From: Kiritimatiellia bacterium
GTDB lineage: Bacteria; Verrucomicrobiota; Kiritimatiellia; UBA8416; SLMC01
Length of the DNA: 32,925 nucleotides
Assembly: GCA_007134465.1 (NCBI GenBank)
Contig: SLKS01000162.1
Location: 1 to 32,925, forward strand
Reading direction: 5' to 3'
Below are positions 25,016-32,905 of this stretch, in pieces. The notes beneath the pieces are model-generated. The model had not been told where the DNA came from. It saw nothing but the letters and a program-made list of their open reading frames with translations, and did no database searches. Each line of letters starts with the position of its first letter. The first letter of the stretch is position 1. Position numbers and translations under genes: made by a program.

Positions 25016-25041
25016 TACATGTAGGAAAGCAGAATCCACTG

Positions 25042-26541
25042 ATGAAGCACCAAGCGGGCAAATTCATTCTGGCGCTGGACCAGGGCACGACGAGTTCGCG
25101 GGCCGTGCTGTTCGACGGTGCGGGTCGGGCGGTGGGCATGGCGCAACGCGAGTTTCCCTGTTGCTACCCGCAGCCGGGCTGGGTCGAGCAGGACCCGCTG
25201 GCCATCTGGGAAAGCCAACTGTCGGCGGCGCGGCAAGTTCTGCGCGAGCAGGGAACGCGGCCGACGGACATCGCGGCGATCGGCATTGCCAACCAGCGCG
25301 AAACCACGGTTGTGTGGGAGCGCAGCGCCGGGAAACCGATCCATCCGGCCATTGTCTGGCAATGCCGGCGAACGGCCGATCTCTGCGACCGGCTGAAATC
25401 CGACGGCTGGGCCGACCGCGCGCGCGCGAAGACGGGGCTGGTTTTGGACGCCTATTTTTCCGGGCCCAAGCTGCAATGGATTCTCGATCATGTCGACGGC
25501 GCCCGCGCGCGCGCCGAACGGGGCGAGCTTCTGTTCGGCACCGTGGACGCCTGGCTGATCTGGAACCTGACCGGCGGACGCGCGCACGCGACCGACTGCT
25601 CGAACGCTTCGCGCACGCTGCTGTTCAACATCCATGATCGCGTTTGGGACGACGAGCTGCTGGCGGCCATGAACATTCCGCGCGCCATGCTGCCGGAGGT
25701 GAACCCGTCCAGCGGCGTGTACGGGCGCACGGACCCGGCGCTGTTCGACGGGGCCGAAATTCCGGTTGCCGGCGTTGCGGGCGATCAGCAGTCCGCGTTG
25801 TTCGGGCAGGGCTGTTTCGAGCCGGGCCAGGCCAAGAACACTTACGGAACCGGCTGTTTTCTGCTGATGAACACGGGCGCGCAGCCGATGGAATCCCGAC
25901 ATGGTCTGCTGACGACGCTGGCCTGGGGGGTGGACGGTCGCGTGGAGTACGCGCTGGAAGGCAGCGTGTTCATGGCGGGCGCCGTCGTGCAATGGCTGCG
26001 CGACGAGCTGGGTCTGATCGAGACGGCGGCGGAAAGCGAAGCGGTTGCCGGCAGCGTGCCGGATACGCAAGGCGTGTACATGGTGCCCGCCTTCGCCGGC
26101 CTTGGCGCGCCGCATTGGGACATGCGCGCGCGCGGCCTGCTGGCCGGGCTGACCCGCGGCGCGCGCCGCGCGCATGTGGTGCGCGCTGCGCTCGAGTCCA
26201 TCGCCTACAGCACGCGGGACGTGCTGGAAGCCATGCGCGAGGATGCCGGCATGGCCTTGCCCTGCCTGCATGCCGACGGCGGGGCGGCGGCCAACGGCTT
26301 TCTCATGCAGTTTCAGGCCGACATTCTGAACCTGCCAGTACGCCGCGCGCGCCAGCAGGAAACGACGGCGCTCGGCGCCGCCATGCTGGCCGGGCTGGCC
26401 GTCGGATTCTGGCCCGACCGCCACGCGCTGCTCGCGCTGGACCGAACCGGAAAGGAATTCCTGCCCGCCATGCCAGAATCCCGCCGCGCCGACCTCTACG
26501 CCGGCTGGAAGCAGGCCGTTCGCCGCGCTTTGGACCGATAA
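25042..26541 (+). CDS. glpK: glycerol kinase
   Basis: 499 aa, the usual length for GlpK. It phosphorylates glycerol with ATP to sn-glycerol 3-phosphate in the cytoplasm (FGGY family). [18 protein letters not shown] (8-25) is the N-terminal nucleotide-binding motif. [10 protein letters not shown] (83-92) holds the glycerol-contacting Arg86-Glu87; Tyr138 and [11 protein letters not shown] (247-257) with Asp248-Gln249 complete the substrate site. [14 protein letters not shown] (266-279) and [18 protein letters not shown] (412-429) are ATP-site motifs. [20 protein letters not shown] (353-372) fits the FGGY signature. The ATG at 25042 aligns with the family start although the nearest AGGA is 15 nt away. 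No glpF, glpD or glpR lies in the window; the gene follows avtA after a structured spacer and ends before a convergent gap. Identification is secure. Confidence 0.97.
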   Translation: MKHQAGKFILALDQGTTSSRAVLFDGAGRAVGMAQREFPCCYPQPGWVEQDPLAIWESQLSAARQVLREQGTRPTDIAAIGIANQRETTVVWERSAGKPIHPAIVWQCRRTADLCDRLKSDGWADRARAKTGLVLDAYFSGPKLQWILDHVDGARARAERGELLFGTVDAWLIWNLTGGRAHATDCSNASRTLLFNIHDRVWDDELLAAMNIPRAMLPEVNPSSGVYGRTDPALFDGAEIPVAGVAGDQQSALFGQGCFEPGQAKNTYGTGCFLLMNTGAQPMESRHGLLTTLAWGVDGRVEYALEGSVFMAGAVVQWLRDELGLIETAAESEAVAGSVPDTQGVYMVPAFAGLGAPHWDMRARGLLAGLTRGARRAHVVRAALESIAYSTRDVLEAMREDAGMALPCLHADGGAAANGFLMQFQADILNLPVRRARQQETTALGAAMLAGLAVGFWPDRHALLALDRTGKEFLPAMPESRRADLYAGWKQAVRRALDR

Positions 26542-26683
26542 TCCTAGAAAGAGCGGCTGAATGTCCAAGGAAGGCGAGATCGGAGTGTACGAGCATGTGT
26601 GCGAATTATGAGCGTTTGCGCCTGATTTATTGCCGTACTCGTACACACGAATCTCTTCGTGCTTCACAAAATGCAGATTTCCT

Positions 26684-26705
26684 GTTATGTTGATCTCAAC
26701 ATAAC
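26684..26705. terminator. perfect 10-bp hairpin downstream of glpK (possible transcript end)
   Basis: GTTATGTTGA and TCAACATAAC form a perfect 10-bp stem around a two-base centre. It lies 140 bp past the glpK stop. There is no T-run after it, so it could equally be a protein-binding palindrome; the terminator label is tentative. Confidence 0.3.
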
Positions 26706-26822
26706 GGTACACCTCACGTTTCGGCGCGAATGCGGATGACGGCAGAAAGAACCGAACCGATCGTGCCGTTTCCGCCAAGCGTAAACAAAGAGACAAATGA
26801 CGGGTGCGCCAACAACAGCGTC

Positions 26823-26855
26823 GAGGATATCGGCGCGTTGCCGCGCCGAATCCTC
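26823..26855. repeat. GC-rich bipartite hairpin
   Basis: GAGGAT pairs with ATCCTC, and CGGCGCG with CGCGCCG around a TTGC loop; small bulges separate the two stems. Strong structure without a U-tract in the convergent gap. Confidence 0.5.
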
Positions 26856-26895
26856 ACGCTGGGCGTTCCATACATGGCGGTACGGGATAACAGTT

Positions 26896-27005
26896 TGTCA
26901 TTCCGAGCTTGCGAGGAATCTCGCCATGCCTGCCATGCTCCGTCTTCGGTGCAGGCAGGGCCGCAGGCCGCTTCGCGGAGATGTCTCGCTGCGCTCGAAA
27001 TGACA
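26896..27005. repeat. REP/MITE-like palindromic element, 110 bp
   Basis: The ends TGTCATTCCGAG ... GAGGAATCT and AGATGTCTCG ... CTCGAAATGACA are imperfect inverted copies of about 26 bp. An inner GCCTGC/GCAGGC pair makes a second stem. Sequences of this type (TGTCATTCCGAGC...GAGGAATCTC) are dispersed between genes in many unrelated bacterial genomes. A relative lies at 2373-2541. No transposase is seen. Confidence 0.75.
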
Positions 27006-27127
27006 CCTTCGTTCTGATGTGTTACCCTGATTTGAATCGTGCCTGGATGCTCAAAGGTTTCCGGACGCAAGCGTTTTGCAACAAATGCTTTGTGAACAAC
27101 CTTCGATTTCTTGACTTAACACCCATG

Positions 27128-27184
27128 CCCCCGCACCCCCCGCCCGCCGCCGCCGCGCGGCGGCGGCGGGCGGGGGTGCGGGGG
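27128..27184. repeat. 57-nt all-G/C palindrome
   Basis: The run starts CCCCCGCACCCCC and ends GGGGGTGCGGGGG, with CGCCCGCCGCCGCCGCG and its complement between; one extra C on the left is the only bulge. About 28 base pairs form, nearly all G-C, with almost no loop. It could block polymerase from either side or be a cruciform-forming repeat. Confidence 0.75.
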
Positions 27185-27205
27185 AGCGAGAAGACAGCCC
27201 GCCAT

Positions 27206-27250
27206 CCGGGGGCGTTGCCCCCGGCTCTGTTGCATAACCCTTTCAGGGTT
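27206..27250. repeat. paired hairpins of a dispersed-repeat type
   Basis: CCGGGGGC-GTT-GCCCCCGG (27206-27224, 8 bp) and AACCCT-TTC-AGGGTT (27236-27250, 6 bp) stand 11 nt apart. Twin stems of the form CCGGGGGC...GCCCCCGG and AACCCT...AGGGTT resemble dispersed intergenic repeats known in several bacterial phyla (from memory, not searched). They lie just past the LamG-like gene stop and may also stop its transcription. Confidence 0.55.
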
Positions 27251-27314
27251 GGCGTCCAATCCATCTTTTCCGTTTTTTCGAACAGGAATCTGAAGTTGAG
27301 AGAGAGGCTTTCGG

Positions 27315-28796
27315 TCAAAAATTTCCGTCGAACATTCCTATCGCCATCCCCGGGCCAGGGTTGGACGCCGACGACGAATCGGGTGTCGAGTCGGTCGAAC
27401 GGTTGCGTCCGAGATGCCAGCGCATCGAGCGAACGCCGGGCAGGGGAATGCGAAGGGAGCCGGCATAGCCGGTTTGTCCTTGAAATGTTCCGTCGGCCAG
27501 GCGCAGTCCGGTCAAGGTCAGCGTCGAGCGGTCGGCCAGAACCAATTGCACGGCGCCGTCTTCTGTCGCGGATTCGGCCGCGGGCACGGGAAACGCGATG
27601 TGCGCCATGCGATCCAACGGGATGGTCAGCGCGCCGAACGACGTTGTTACGCTGGCGGAGCCTTCGCTTATCGAGGCCAGCTCGCCGGTAAGCGCGTCGC
27701 CGTTTCTCAAACGGACGGCCACGCTTTCCTTTTCCGGGTCCGGATGCAGAGCCTCGGACGGCAAATGTCCGTCCCATTCGCTGACGCGAATCGAGCGCAG
27801 CTCGAGCGGATGGGATTGCGTAGCGGCAAAGACAATGGCCTCGCCGGTCGGTTCGTACGATTCGCTATCGGTCCAGTCGCCGGTCGGCTGCCCGTTCACA
27901 TGCACCTGGAACCGGCGAGCCTCGAAGTCGGCAAAAACAGTGATTTGCGCGACATGCTGTTGCCGCTGATCGGCCTGCACCCCCGACATTGTCGCCTGCC
28001 CGATGCGGCGCGATCCGCGTTGCGGCGTTTGCCGATGCAAATCAATACGGTTGTTGCCCTGCAGCGTCAGCGAGTAACCGTACTGCATATGATGCCGCTG
28101 CTCGGGAACGTCTGCGGGAAAAAGAATACGCAAATGTCCGTGCCACATCCAAACGGCCGTGAAATCGAAGCGCATTTTGTCCGGTCGCCGCGGAAGAACG
28201 CGGCTGACCATGGCCTGGTGGCTCATCACGATGCGGTCGCGCGCGAATAGCGGCTGACCGCTGGTCACGACCCATCCCGATTCGCCTTCAAGCGGTCCTT
28301 CGTACAAGACGGCATCGGCTGCGCAGTGTTCCAGAAGCCGCACGGCGGAACGCGCAATGACAACCGGACCGTCGTACCAGGTTTCGATCCGCAGTTCCGT
28401 ATCGGTCAGACTCGATACCGACCCGCGCAGCACATCGCCGTTCGCCAAGTGTACCGCCCACGGAAACTGGCCTTCGGCGGTTACAAACGCGCCGGCCGCC
28501 TCGAAGCGGTCGAGATCGGTTGTCGCAATGGACAGCGTCTCGCGGATTCCTTCGCGTTGTCCTGTCAACAGGCCTGTTTCCGGCTCCAGCGTCGCCATGC
28601 GAAGAGTTAGCCGGTCGCCGTCCTGCCACGTCAGACGGCCTTGGCCGGTTGGCGCTCTGGTTTCGGCTGCCGCTCCCGCGGTCGGTTCCGGCTCCGCTCC
28701 CGGCGCCGCGGTCGGCTCGATTTCCAGCGCCGCCCACGCCGCGAACGCCATGGTCAATAGTAGAACCGCTCCTGCCGCCGTCGTCTGCTTTCTCAT
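27315..28796 (-). CDS. secreted LamG/concanavalin-like protein with repeated NGD-x-L-x-G modules
   Basis: 493 aa; the ATG at 28796 has GGGAG 6 nt upstream. A signal peptide (about 1-23) and a Pro/Ala/Glu linker (about 27-50) come first. Two clear short modules share the pattern NGD-x-L-x-G followed by strands and a closing I-x-x-x-x-V/M: HLANGDVLRGSVSSL with GPVVIARSAVRLLE (116-156), and VRLRNGDALTGELASI with GALTIPLDRMAHIAF (361-402). Weaker copies lie at about 53-100 and 413-465. They flank a jelly-roll-like domain (about 175-345: FTAVWMWHGHLRILF, YGYSLTLQGNNRIDLHR, ARRFQVHVNGQPTGDW, ELRSIRVSEWDG), typical of LamG or 3-keto-disaccharide-hydrolase-like folds. It is 13 nt downstream of the toroid gene, last in a three-gene unit. 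Probably envelope-associated; function unknown. Confidence 0.75.
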   Translation of the reverse strand: MRKQTTAAGAVLLLTMAFAAWAALEIEPTAAPGAEPEPTAGAAAETRAPTGQGRLTWQDGDRLTLRMATLEPETGLLTGQREGIRETLSIATTDLDRFEAAGAFVTAEGQFPWAVHLANGDVLRGSVSSLTDTELRIETWYDGPVVIARSAVRLLEHCAADAVLYEGPLEGESGWVVTSGQPLFARDRIVMSHQAMVSRVLPRRPDKMRFDFTAVWMWHGHLRILFPADVPEQRHHMQYGYSLTLQGNNRIDLHRQTPQRGSRRIGQATMSGVQADQRQQHVAQITVFADFEARRFQVHVNGQPTGDWTDSESYEPTGEAIVFAATQSHPLELRSIRVSEWDGHLPSEALHPDPEKESVAVRLRNGDALTGELASISEGSASVTTSFGALTIPLDRMAHIAFPVPAAESATEDGAVQLVLADRSTLTLTGLRLADGTFQGQTGYAGSLRIPLPGVRSMRWHLGRNRSTDSTPDSSSASNPGPGMAIGMFDGNF

Positions 28797-28809
28797 GAGT
28801 TTCTCCCGT

Positions 28810-29814
28810 TTACCGTTCGTATATGGGCAAAATCCGATAGTTCAAGGCCATGGTCAGCAGCGCGGCGGCCGTGCAAAACGTGGAGCCGTGCGGTCCGTCC
28901 CACCCGCCGCTGGCGTTTTGCGTGGCGGCCAGAGCATTGGCCGTGTTCCGGTTCCACTGACGCCAAACGGTCATATCGGCCCGAAAATAGGCCTGCGCCG
29001 CATAATACAGGTAGTAGAAATGGCTGTGACTCGCGGCTCGGTCGCCGGAAGAGCGCAGGGCGTTCCAGGCGCCGGTAAACAGGCGGCTGTCCCGTTCCCC
29101 GGCCAGGTCGGCTACCAGCGTCGCGATCGCATTGCGCGGCGGCGACCCGCCACCGACCGACATGTAGCCGATGCCGCCGGACGGATCCTGGCAGGCGCGA
29201 TAGTATTCGATCGCCTGGCGAATGGCCTCGTCGGGAACTTCTATGCCGGCGTTACGAGCGGCAAACAGCGCAACAAGGTTGCCGCCGCTGACGGTGGTGT
29301 CCGCCGATGTGTCGTTCGGACGGTAGCGCCAGGCGTTTTGCGGATTGCGGTTCTGGGCGTCGAGAATCAGGTTGACCGCCCGAGTCAGGGCCGGACCGAT
29401 GCGGGGTTCGTCCAGCATGCCGTACAGTTCGGCCAGGGCCAGCGTGGCGAATCCGTGATGATACATGGTCGGTCCGAAATAGCCGTTGGCGTCCTGCTGT
29501 CCGAGCATGGCGTCGAGTCCGCGTCGGATCGAATCGGCGAAAGGGCCGTAGCGCGGGTCTTCGCCGTCGGCGACCAGCGCCATCAGGGCCAGGCCCTGAA
29601 TGCCGGAACCGGTCTGTCCTCCGGGATTTGGCCAATGCCCGTCGGCGCCTTGCTCGCGTTGCAAATAGACTCGGCCCCGCTCGAACATGCGTTCGATGTC
29701 TTGCGGCACGGCCTCGCCCACAAAGGGAATCGGCGGCGCCGTGCGCCCGCCAACGGCCAGCGCCAGGCCCAGCGCGAGCGCGCCGGCAATCATCGTTTTT
29801 CCGCTCGTTTTCAT
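28810..29814 (-). CDS. secreted terpenoid-cyclase/prenyltransferase-like alpha-toroid protein
   Basis: 334 aa; the ATG at 29814 overlaps the stop of the DUF4175-like gene (ATGA), and GGAA lies 6 nt upstream. A signal peptide (about 1-25) is followed by repeated helical hairpins, each opened by a Q/D-G-x-W/F/I turn: GADGHWPNPGGQTGSGIQGL (56-75), QQDANGYFGPTMYHHGFATL, QDPSGGIGYMSVGGG and QNASGGWDGPHGSTFCTAAA. This is the pattern of the squalene-cyclase / prenyltransferase alpha/alpha toroid. The DxDD motif of class II terpene cyclases is not present and the protein is exported, so it is not expected to cyclise terpenes. The ending ALNYRILPIYER resembles, from memory, the C-terminus of such proteins encoded next to DUF4175-like genes in PVC bacteria. 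Role unknown; a binding or envelope function is likely. Confidence 0.8.
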   Translation of the reverse strand: MKTSGKTMIAGALALGLALAVGGRTAPPIPFVGEAVPQDIERMFERGRVYLQREQGADGHWPNPGGQTGSGIQGLALMALVADGEDPRYGPFADSIRRGLDAMLGQQDANGYFGPTMYHHGFATLALAELYGMLDEPRIGPALTRAVNLILDAQNRNPQNAWRYRPNDTSADTTVSGGNLVALFAARNAGIEVPDEAIRQAIEYYRACQDPSGGIGYMSVGGGSPPRNAIATLVADLAGERDSRLFTGAWNALRSSGDRAASHSHFYYLYYAAQAYFRADMTVWRQWNRNTANALAATQNASGGWDGPHGSTFCTAAALLTMALNYRILPIYER

Positions 29815-32800
29815 ATCTGTTCCATGGCTTCGCCATAGCGCTGGATGGCGTCGAGGTATTCGGCCGGCCAGGCGGCCGGATCGCCGCCGGCCCGTTCCGG
29901 CGCGCGCGATTCGTGGCTGCCCGAGCCCGGCCCGTCATGCTGACCGACGGCAACGGACGGCCCGCCCTGTCCGCTGCCGTCGCCGGGCTGTTCGCCGGCC
30001 ATCAGCGCCGCCATCTGCTGTTCGCCGGCGGCGTCTTCCCCGGCGGCGTCGGAAGCGGACGACCCTTGCAACGCGGCCGCAATGGCTTCAATGATTTCCG
30101 TTTGCGCGGCGATGGCCGCCGCCGAGTCTTCCGGTTGCGCCATCAAACCGACGGCCTCGTCGGATATGCCTGTCAATTGCCGCAGGAATTGCGCGGCGGG
30201 CGGCTGCTTTGTCTGGTCGGCCAGTTCGGCGAGCGCGGCCGATATTTCGTGCTGCCGCTCGCGCGCGCGCTGCCGAGTCGCGACATGGGCGGGCGCCGCC
30301 GAATCTTCGGCTGTCGAGCGGGTCTGTTCGCGCACCATTTCTTCCCATACCCGCGCGCGCATGAGGCCCAGCAGCACGTCGCGTTCCAGGCCTTCGCCCT
30401 CGCCGCCGCCGTCGCCCGCGCCCGAGTCCGCCGCGTCGTCTTGCGTATCGAGCCGATCGGCCCAGGCCTCGAACTGTTCGGCCATGCGCTCCGCGCCGTC
30501 GGCCGACAAGGCCAACTGGTTCCGTTGCAGGTGCGCGCCGACACCGTCCATGGCAAGCAGCACATCCGGTTCGCGCATGGCCTCGCGCACCTCGCGATAT
30601 TCCGGCTGGCGGGTGCGCAGGAAGAAGGCGCCCAAATCGTCCCGGATATGAGCGGCTTCGCGGCGCGCCAGGCCGTGTTCCCGCAGCGGCTCGGCCAAGG
30701 CGGACTGTTGCGCGGGATCGAGCTCCTGCGGGGGCAGGCCGGCCATGCCTTGCAGATAGCGGCGGGCCGTGTCGGCCACCGCGCGCTCCATGCGGGCGGT
30801 TTCGCGCAGGCGGTTGACAAAGCTGCGCGCCAGCGTGTGATCGAGAGCGGTATTCGTTTCCTGCAGCGCCTGACGTAAAGCCTCGGCGGCGCGCCGTTCG
30901 CGGGCCAGCGCCTCTTGCAGCTCGGCGCGCCGGGCGTCCGTATCCGCTTCCGCCTGCGCGCGGGCCAGCGCTTCGGCGGCCGGCCCCATCTCGTCGGTCG
31001 CCGTTTGACGCAACTGCTCGGCGGCGGCGAGCCACGGCTGGATGTCGCGCGGGGTCAGTGTCGGATTGCGCAAGGCTTCCATCGCCAGCGTTTCGGCATT
31101 CTGCGCGATCTGTTCCACATTCGCGCGATTGGCGCGTTCGGCCTCTTCGCCGCGGCGCAGCATGGCTTCGGCTCGCTCAAGGGCCAGCGCGCTGTCGTCG
31201 AGCGCTTCCAGCGCTTCGTGCGCGGCCAGCAGCCGTTCCTCCTCGCGCAACGCGTCTTCCAAACGCGTACCGAGCTCGGCGAACGCCCGCCGTACCTGCT
31301 GGGCATGGGCCTCGTCCGACAGCACATGGATGCGGATCGGCGCCGACCGCGCGCGCGCCCGGTCCGGGAAGCGGTCCAGCGCCCAGGCCCGCACGGTCAG
31401 GGTCTCGCCCGGCCGCACATCCAGCAATCGCAACCCTACGCGCGCTTCGGCCTCCATGCCTGTCGCTTGTCCGGTCGCATCCTCGCGCAACCGCCATTCG
31501 CCGTCCGCGCGCTTCACGGCGACCGCGTCGGGCTCGGCCGGCGTCGTTTCGATTTCCCATTCCATGCCCAGAACCGCCAGGCCGTAGTCGTCAGACCCGC
31601 GCGTCGCGAATACAAGCGTCTCGTCTCGCAACGCCGCCAGTGTGCGAGGCGCGCCTTCAAGTTCGGCCACGGGCGGAGCGTCCGGTTGCCAACGCAAACG
31701 CGCTTCGTAGGGTTGCGCCGCGCTCAGCCCGTCCGAATCGGACCAGGAAAACACGAGCGCAACCGCATTCGTCGCCCGCCCGTCCGTGCTGTTTGTCCAT
31801 TCTTCAACCGTTCGCTCCGGTGTACGAAACGTACGGGACTCGATATGGAGAGGGTTGTCGGGAAGCCTATGCGCATGCGACAACCGACTGCCGGTCTCGC
31901 CTTGAAAAGACAGGCGGGCGCCGGCTGGCAGCACAAGCGGCGCCGATTCGACACGCCGCTGTTCCGGCTCGCGTTCCATATAGGCGGGCCATTCGATATG
32001 CGCCGTCAGCGCGATCAGCTCGGGGCGCGGCTGCGGCCGTATGCGCATGCGATGGCTGGCGTCGCCCGCGCGAGCGGTCAGCGTCGCCGCCTGCATCAGG
32101 CCCGGGAACCGGAACAAAGCGCGCCCGTCCAGGAACCGTGCGCGCATGGGCGGCCGTTCGCCTAGCCGCGCGCGCATGCGTGTCGGCCGCCAGCGCGCGT
32201 CCCGGGCCAGGCCGAATTCGATTTCGAACGGCTCGCCAAGCGGCACAACGTGTTCCCGCGGCAGTTCGCTCCATTGCGCAAACGTATAGCGTTCCACCGG
32301 CGTGGCCGGTCGCAACCAGCGCAGCAGACTGCGCGTCAGGGCTTCCGGCGCCAGCGCGTAGCCGAACGCCAGCCCCGCCGCCACCAGTAGCGTGACGATG
32401 CCGAGCCGATGCGCGGTGCGGCCGGAGACCGCCCGCCGGAAATCGCAGCGCGCCGCATCCTGCGCCACCTGCGCCAGCGCCGCCCGCAGCAGGGCCGACG
32501 ACATGCCCGCCACGTCCGCGTCGGCCCGCGTCAGCTCTACCGCGCTCAGCAACCGGTCGCCCAGTTGCGGATAGCGACGCTGCACCATGCGAGCCAGCGC
32601 GCGCGCATCCCGGCGCCGCCACAGCCAGCGATACAGCCACCAGCCAGCCGCGCCCAGCGCGGCCAGCCCAGCCCCGCTCGTCAAAACCTGGCGCGCGCCC
32701 GACCCCACATCCGTCAACCGATCCAGCATGGCCAGAACAGCCAAGGTCGCCAGCGACACGGCCAGCGCGGTCAAGACGGCCGTCGCCGTTTCCATTCCGC

Positions 32801-32867
32801 GCAACCGCCTCTCGAACACCGAGAGCCGCGCCGCCAATTCCGGAGGGATAGTCATGGGTCTATTCAT
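29811..32867 (-). CDS. DUF4175-like membrane protein with long coiled coil
   Basis: 1018 aa. The ATG at 32867 has no Shine-Dalgarno but follows a promoter so closely that the mRNA may be leaderless; an ATG at 32855 is an alternative. Three hydrophobic segments lie at about 29-48, 61-83 and 155-173, the first two separated by a short loop and the third after a cytoplasmic-type stretch (ARMVQRRYPQLGDRLLSAVE) characteristic of this family. A beta-rich extracytoplasmic region (about 190-515: TPVERYTFAQW, HIEWPAYMEREPEQRRVESA, DDYGLAVLGMEWEIE) follows. An Ala/Glu/Arg coiled coil lies at about 517-705, and a Gly/Ser/Gln-rich low-complexity tail at about 920-990. Family members are usually near toroid proteins and, in many genomes, MoxR/DUF58/VWA genes; none of the latter is seen here, but the right edge is close. 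Role unknown. Confidence 0.82.
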   Translation of the reverse strand: MNRPMTIPPELAARLSVFERRLRGMETATAVLTALAVSLATLAVLAMLDRLTDVGSGARQVLTSGAGLAALGAAGWWLYRWLWRRRDARALARMVQRRYPQLGDRLLSAVELTRADADVAGMSSALLRAALAQVAQDAARCDFRRAVSGRTAHRLGIVTLLVAAGLAFGYALAPEALTRSLLRWLRPATPVERYTFAQWSELPREHVVPLGEPFEIEFGLARDARWRPTRMRARLGERPPMRARFLDGRALFRFPGLMQAATLTARAGDASHRMRIRPQPRPELIALTAHIEWPAYMEREPEQRRVESAPLVLPAGARLSFQGETGSRLSHAHRLPDNPLHIESRTFRTPERTVEEWTNSTDGRATNAVALVFSWSDSDGLSAAQPYEARLRWQPDAPPVAELEGAPRTLAALRDETLVFATRGSDDYGLAVLGMEWEIETTPAEPDAVAVKRADGEWRLREDATGQATGMEAEARVGLRLLDVRPGETLTVRAWALDRFPDRARARSAPIRIHVLSDEAHAQQVRRAFAELGTRLEDALREEERLLAAHEALEALDDSALALERAEAMLRRGEEAERANRANVEQIAQNAETLAMEALRNPTLTPRDIQPWLAAAEQLRQTATDEMGPAAEALARAQAEADTDARRAELQEALARERRAAEALRQALQETNTALDHTLARSFVNRLRETARMERAVADTARRYLQGMAGLPPQELDPAQQSALAEPLREHGLARREAAHIRDDLGAFFLRTRQPEYREVREAMREPDVLLAMDGVGAHLQRNQLALSADGAERMAEQFEAWADRLDTQDDAADSGAGDGGGEGEGLERDVLLGLMRARVWEEMVREQTRSTAEDSAAPAHVATRQRARERQHEISAALAELADQTKQPPAAQFLRQLTGISDEAVGLMAQPEDSAAAIAAQTEIIEAIAAALQGSSASDAAGEDAAGEQQMAALMAGEQPGDGSGQGGPSVAVGQHDGPGSGSHESRAPERAGGDPAAWPAEYLDAIQRYGEAMEQI

Positions 32868-32876
32868 TGAATACGG

Positions 32877-32905
32877 AATATACTTGCGTAGCGGAAAAAC
32901 AGCAA
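32877..32905 (-). promoter_or_regulatory. sigma70-type promoter of the DUF4175-like gene
   Basis: On the minus strand, TTGCTG (32905-32900) is followed after exactly 17 bp by TATATT (32882-32877). The -10 box ends only 9 nt before the A of the ATG at 32867, so the expected start of transcription is at or within a few bases of the start codon. This agrees with the absence of a Shine-Dalgarno and makes this gene the first of its unit. Confidence 0.6.

Larger units (their letters stand above)
24739..25041. other. hairpin-rich spacer upstream of glpK
   Basis: 303 bp without a credible gene. It contains the palindrome GGCGATATCGCC (24840-24851), a long stem at 24866-24908, a GGGC-TTC-GCCC mini-hairpin near 24946-24957 and a 9-bp stem at 24983-25015, 26 nt before the glpK ATG. 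No clear promoter was found, and no U-tract follows the stems. Confidence 0.55.
26542..27314. other. convergent intergenic region with many inverted repeats
   Basis: 773 bp between glpK and the LamG-like gene, with no believable coding sequence; the open frames here are low-complexity or consist of repeat sequence. From left to right it holds the inverted pair GTGTACGAG/CTCGTACAC (26585-26593, 26638-26646), a CACGAA-TCTC-TTCGTG hairpin (26646-26661), a 10-bp hairpin (26684-26705), a GC hairpin (26823-26855), a REP-like element (26896-27005), an all-GC palindrome (27128-27184) and two more hairpins (27206-27250). Such loading is typical of convergent gaps, where transcripts end and repeats are tolerated. 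Confidence 0.6.

Noticed and set aside
24739-25041. tRNA or known riboswitch in the glpK spacer
   Set aside because: The stems do not form a cloverleaf and no recognised riboswitch core was found by eye.
23398-26796. A frame open for 1132 codons on the minus strand opposite the cupin, avtA and glpK genes
   Set aside because: The plus strand here encodes three recognised or motif-bearing proteins. The antisense frame has Arg/Ala/Gln-rich translation without domains and follows from GC-biased third positions.
26730-27017. Small coding sequences in the convergent gap after glpK
   Set aside because: The frames cover the REP-like element and GC hairpins, have no Shine-Dalgarno and show no family features.
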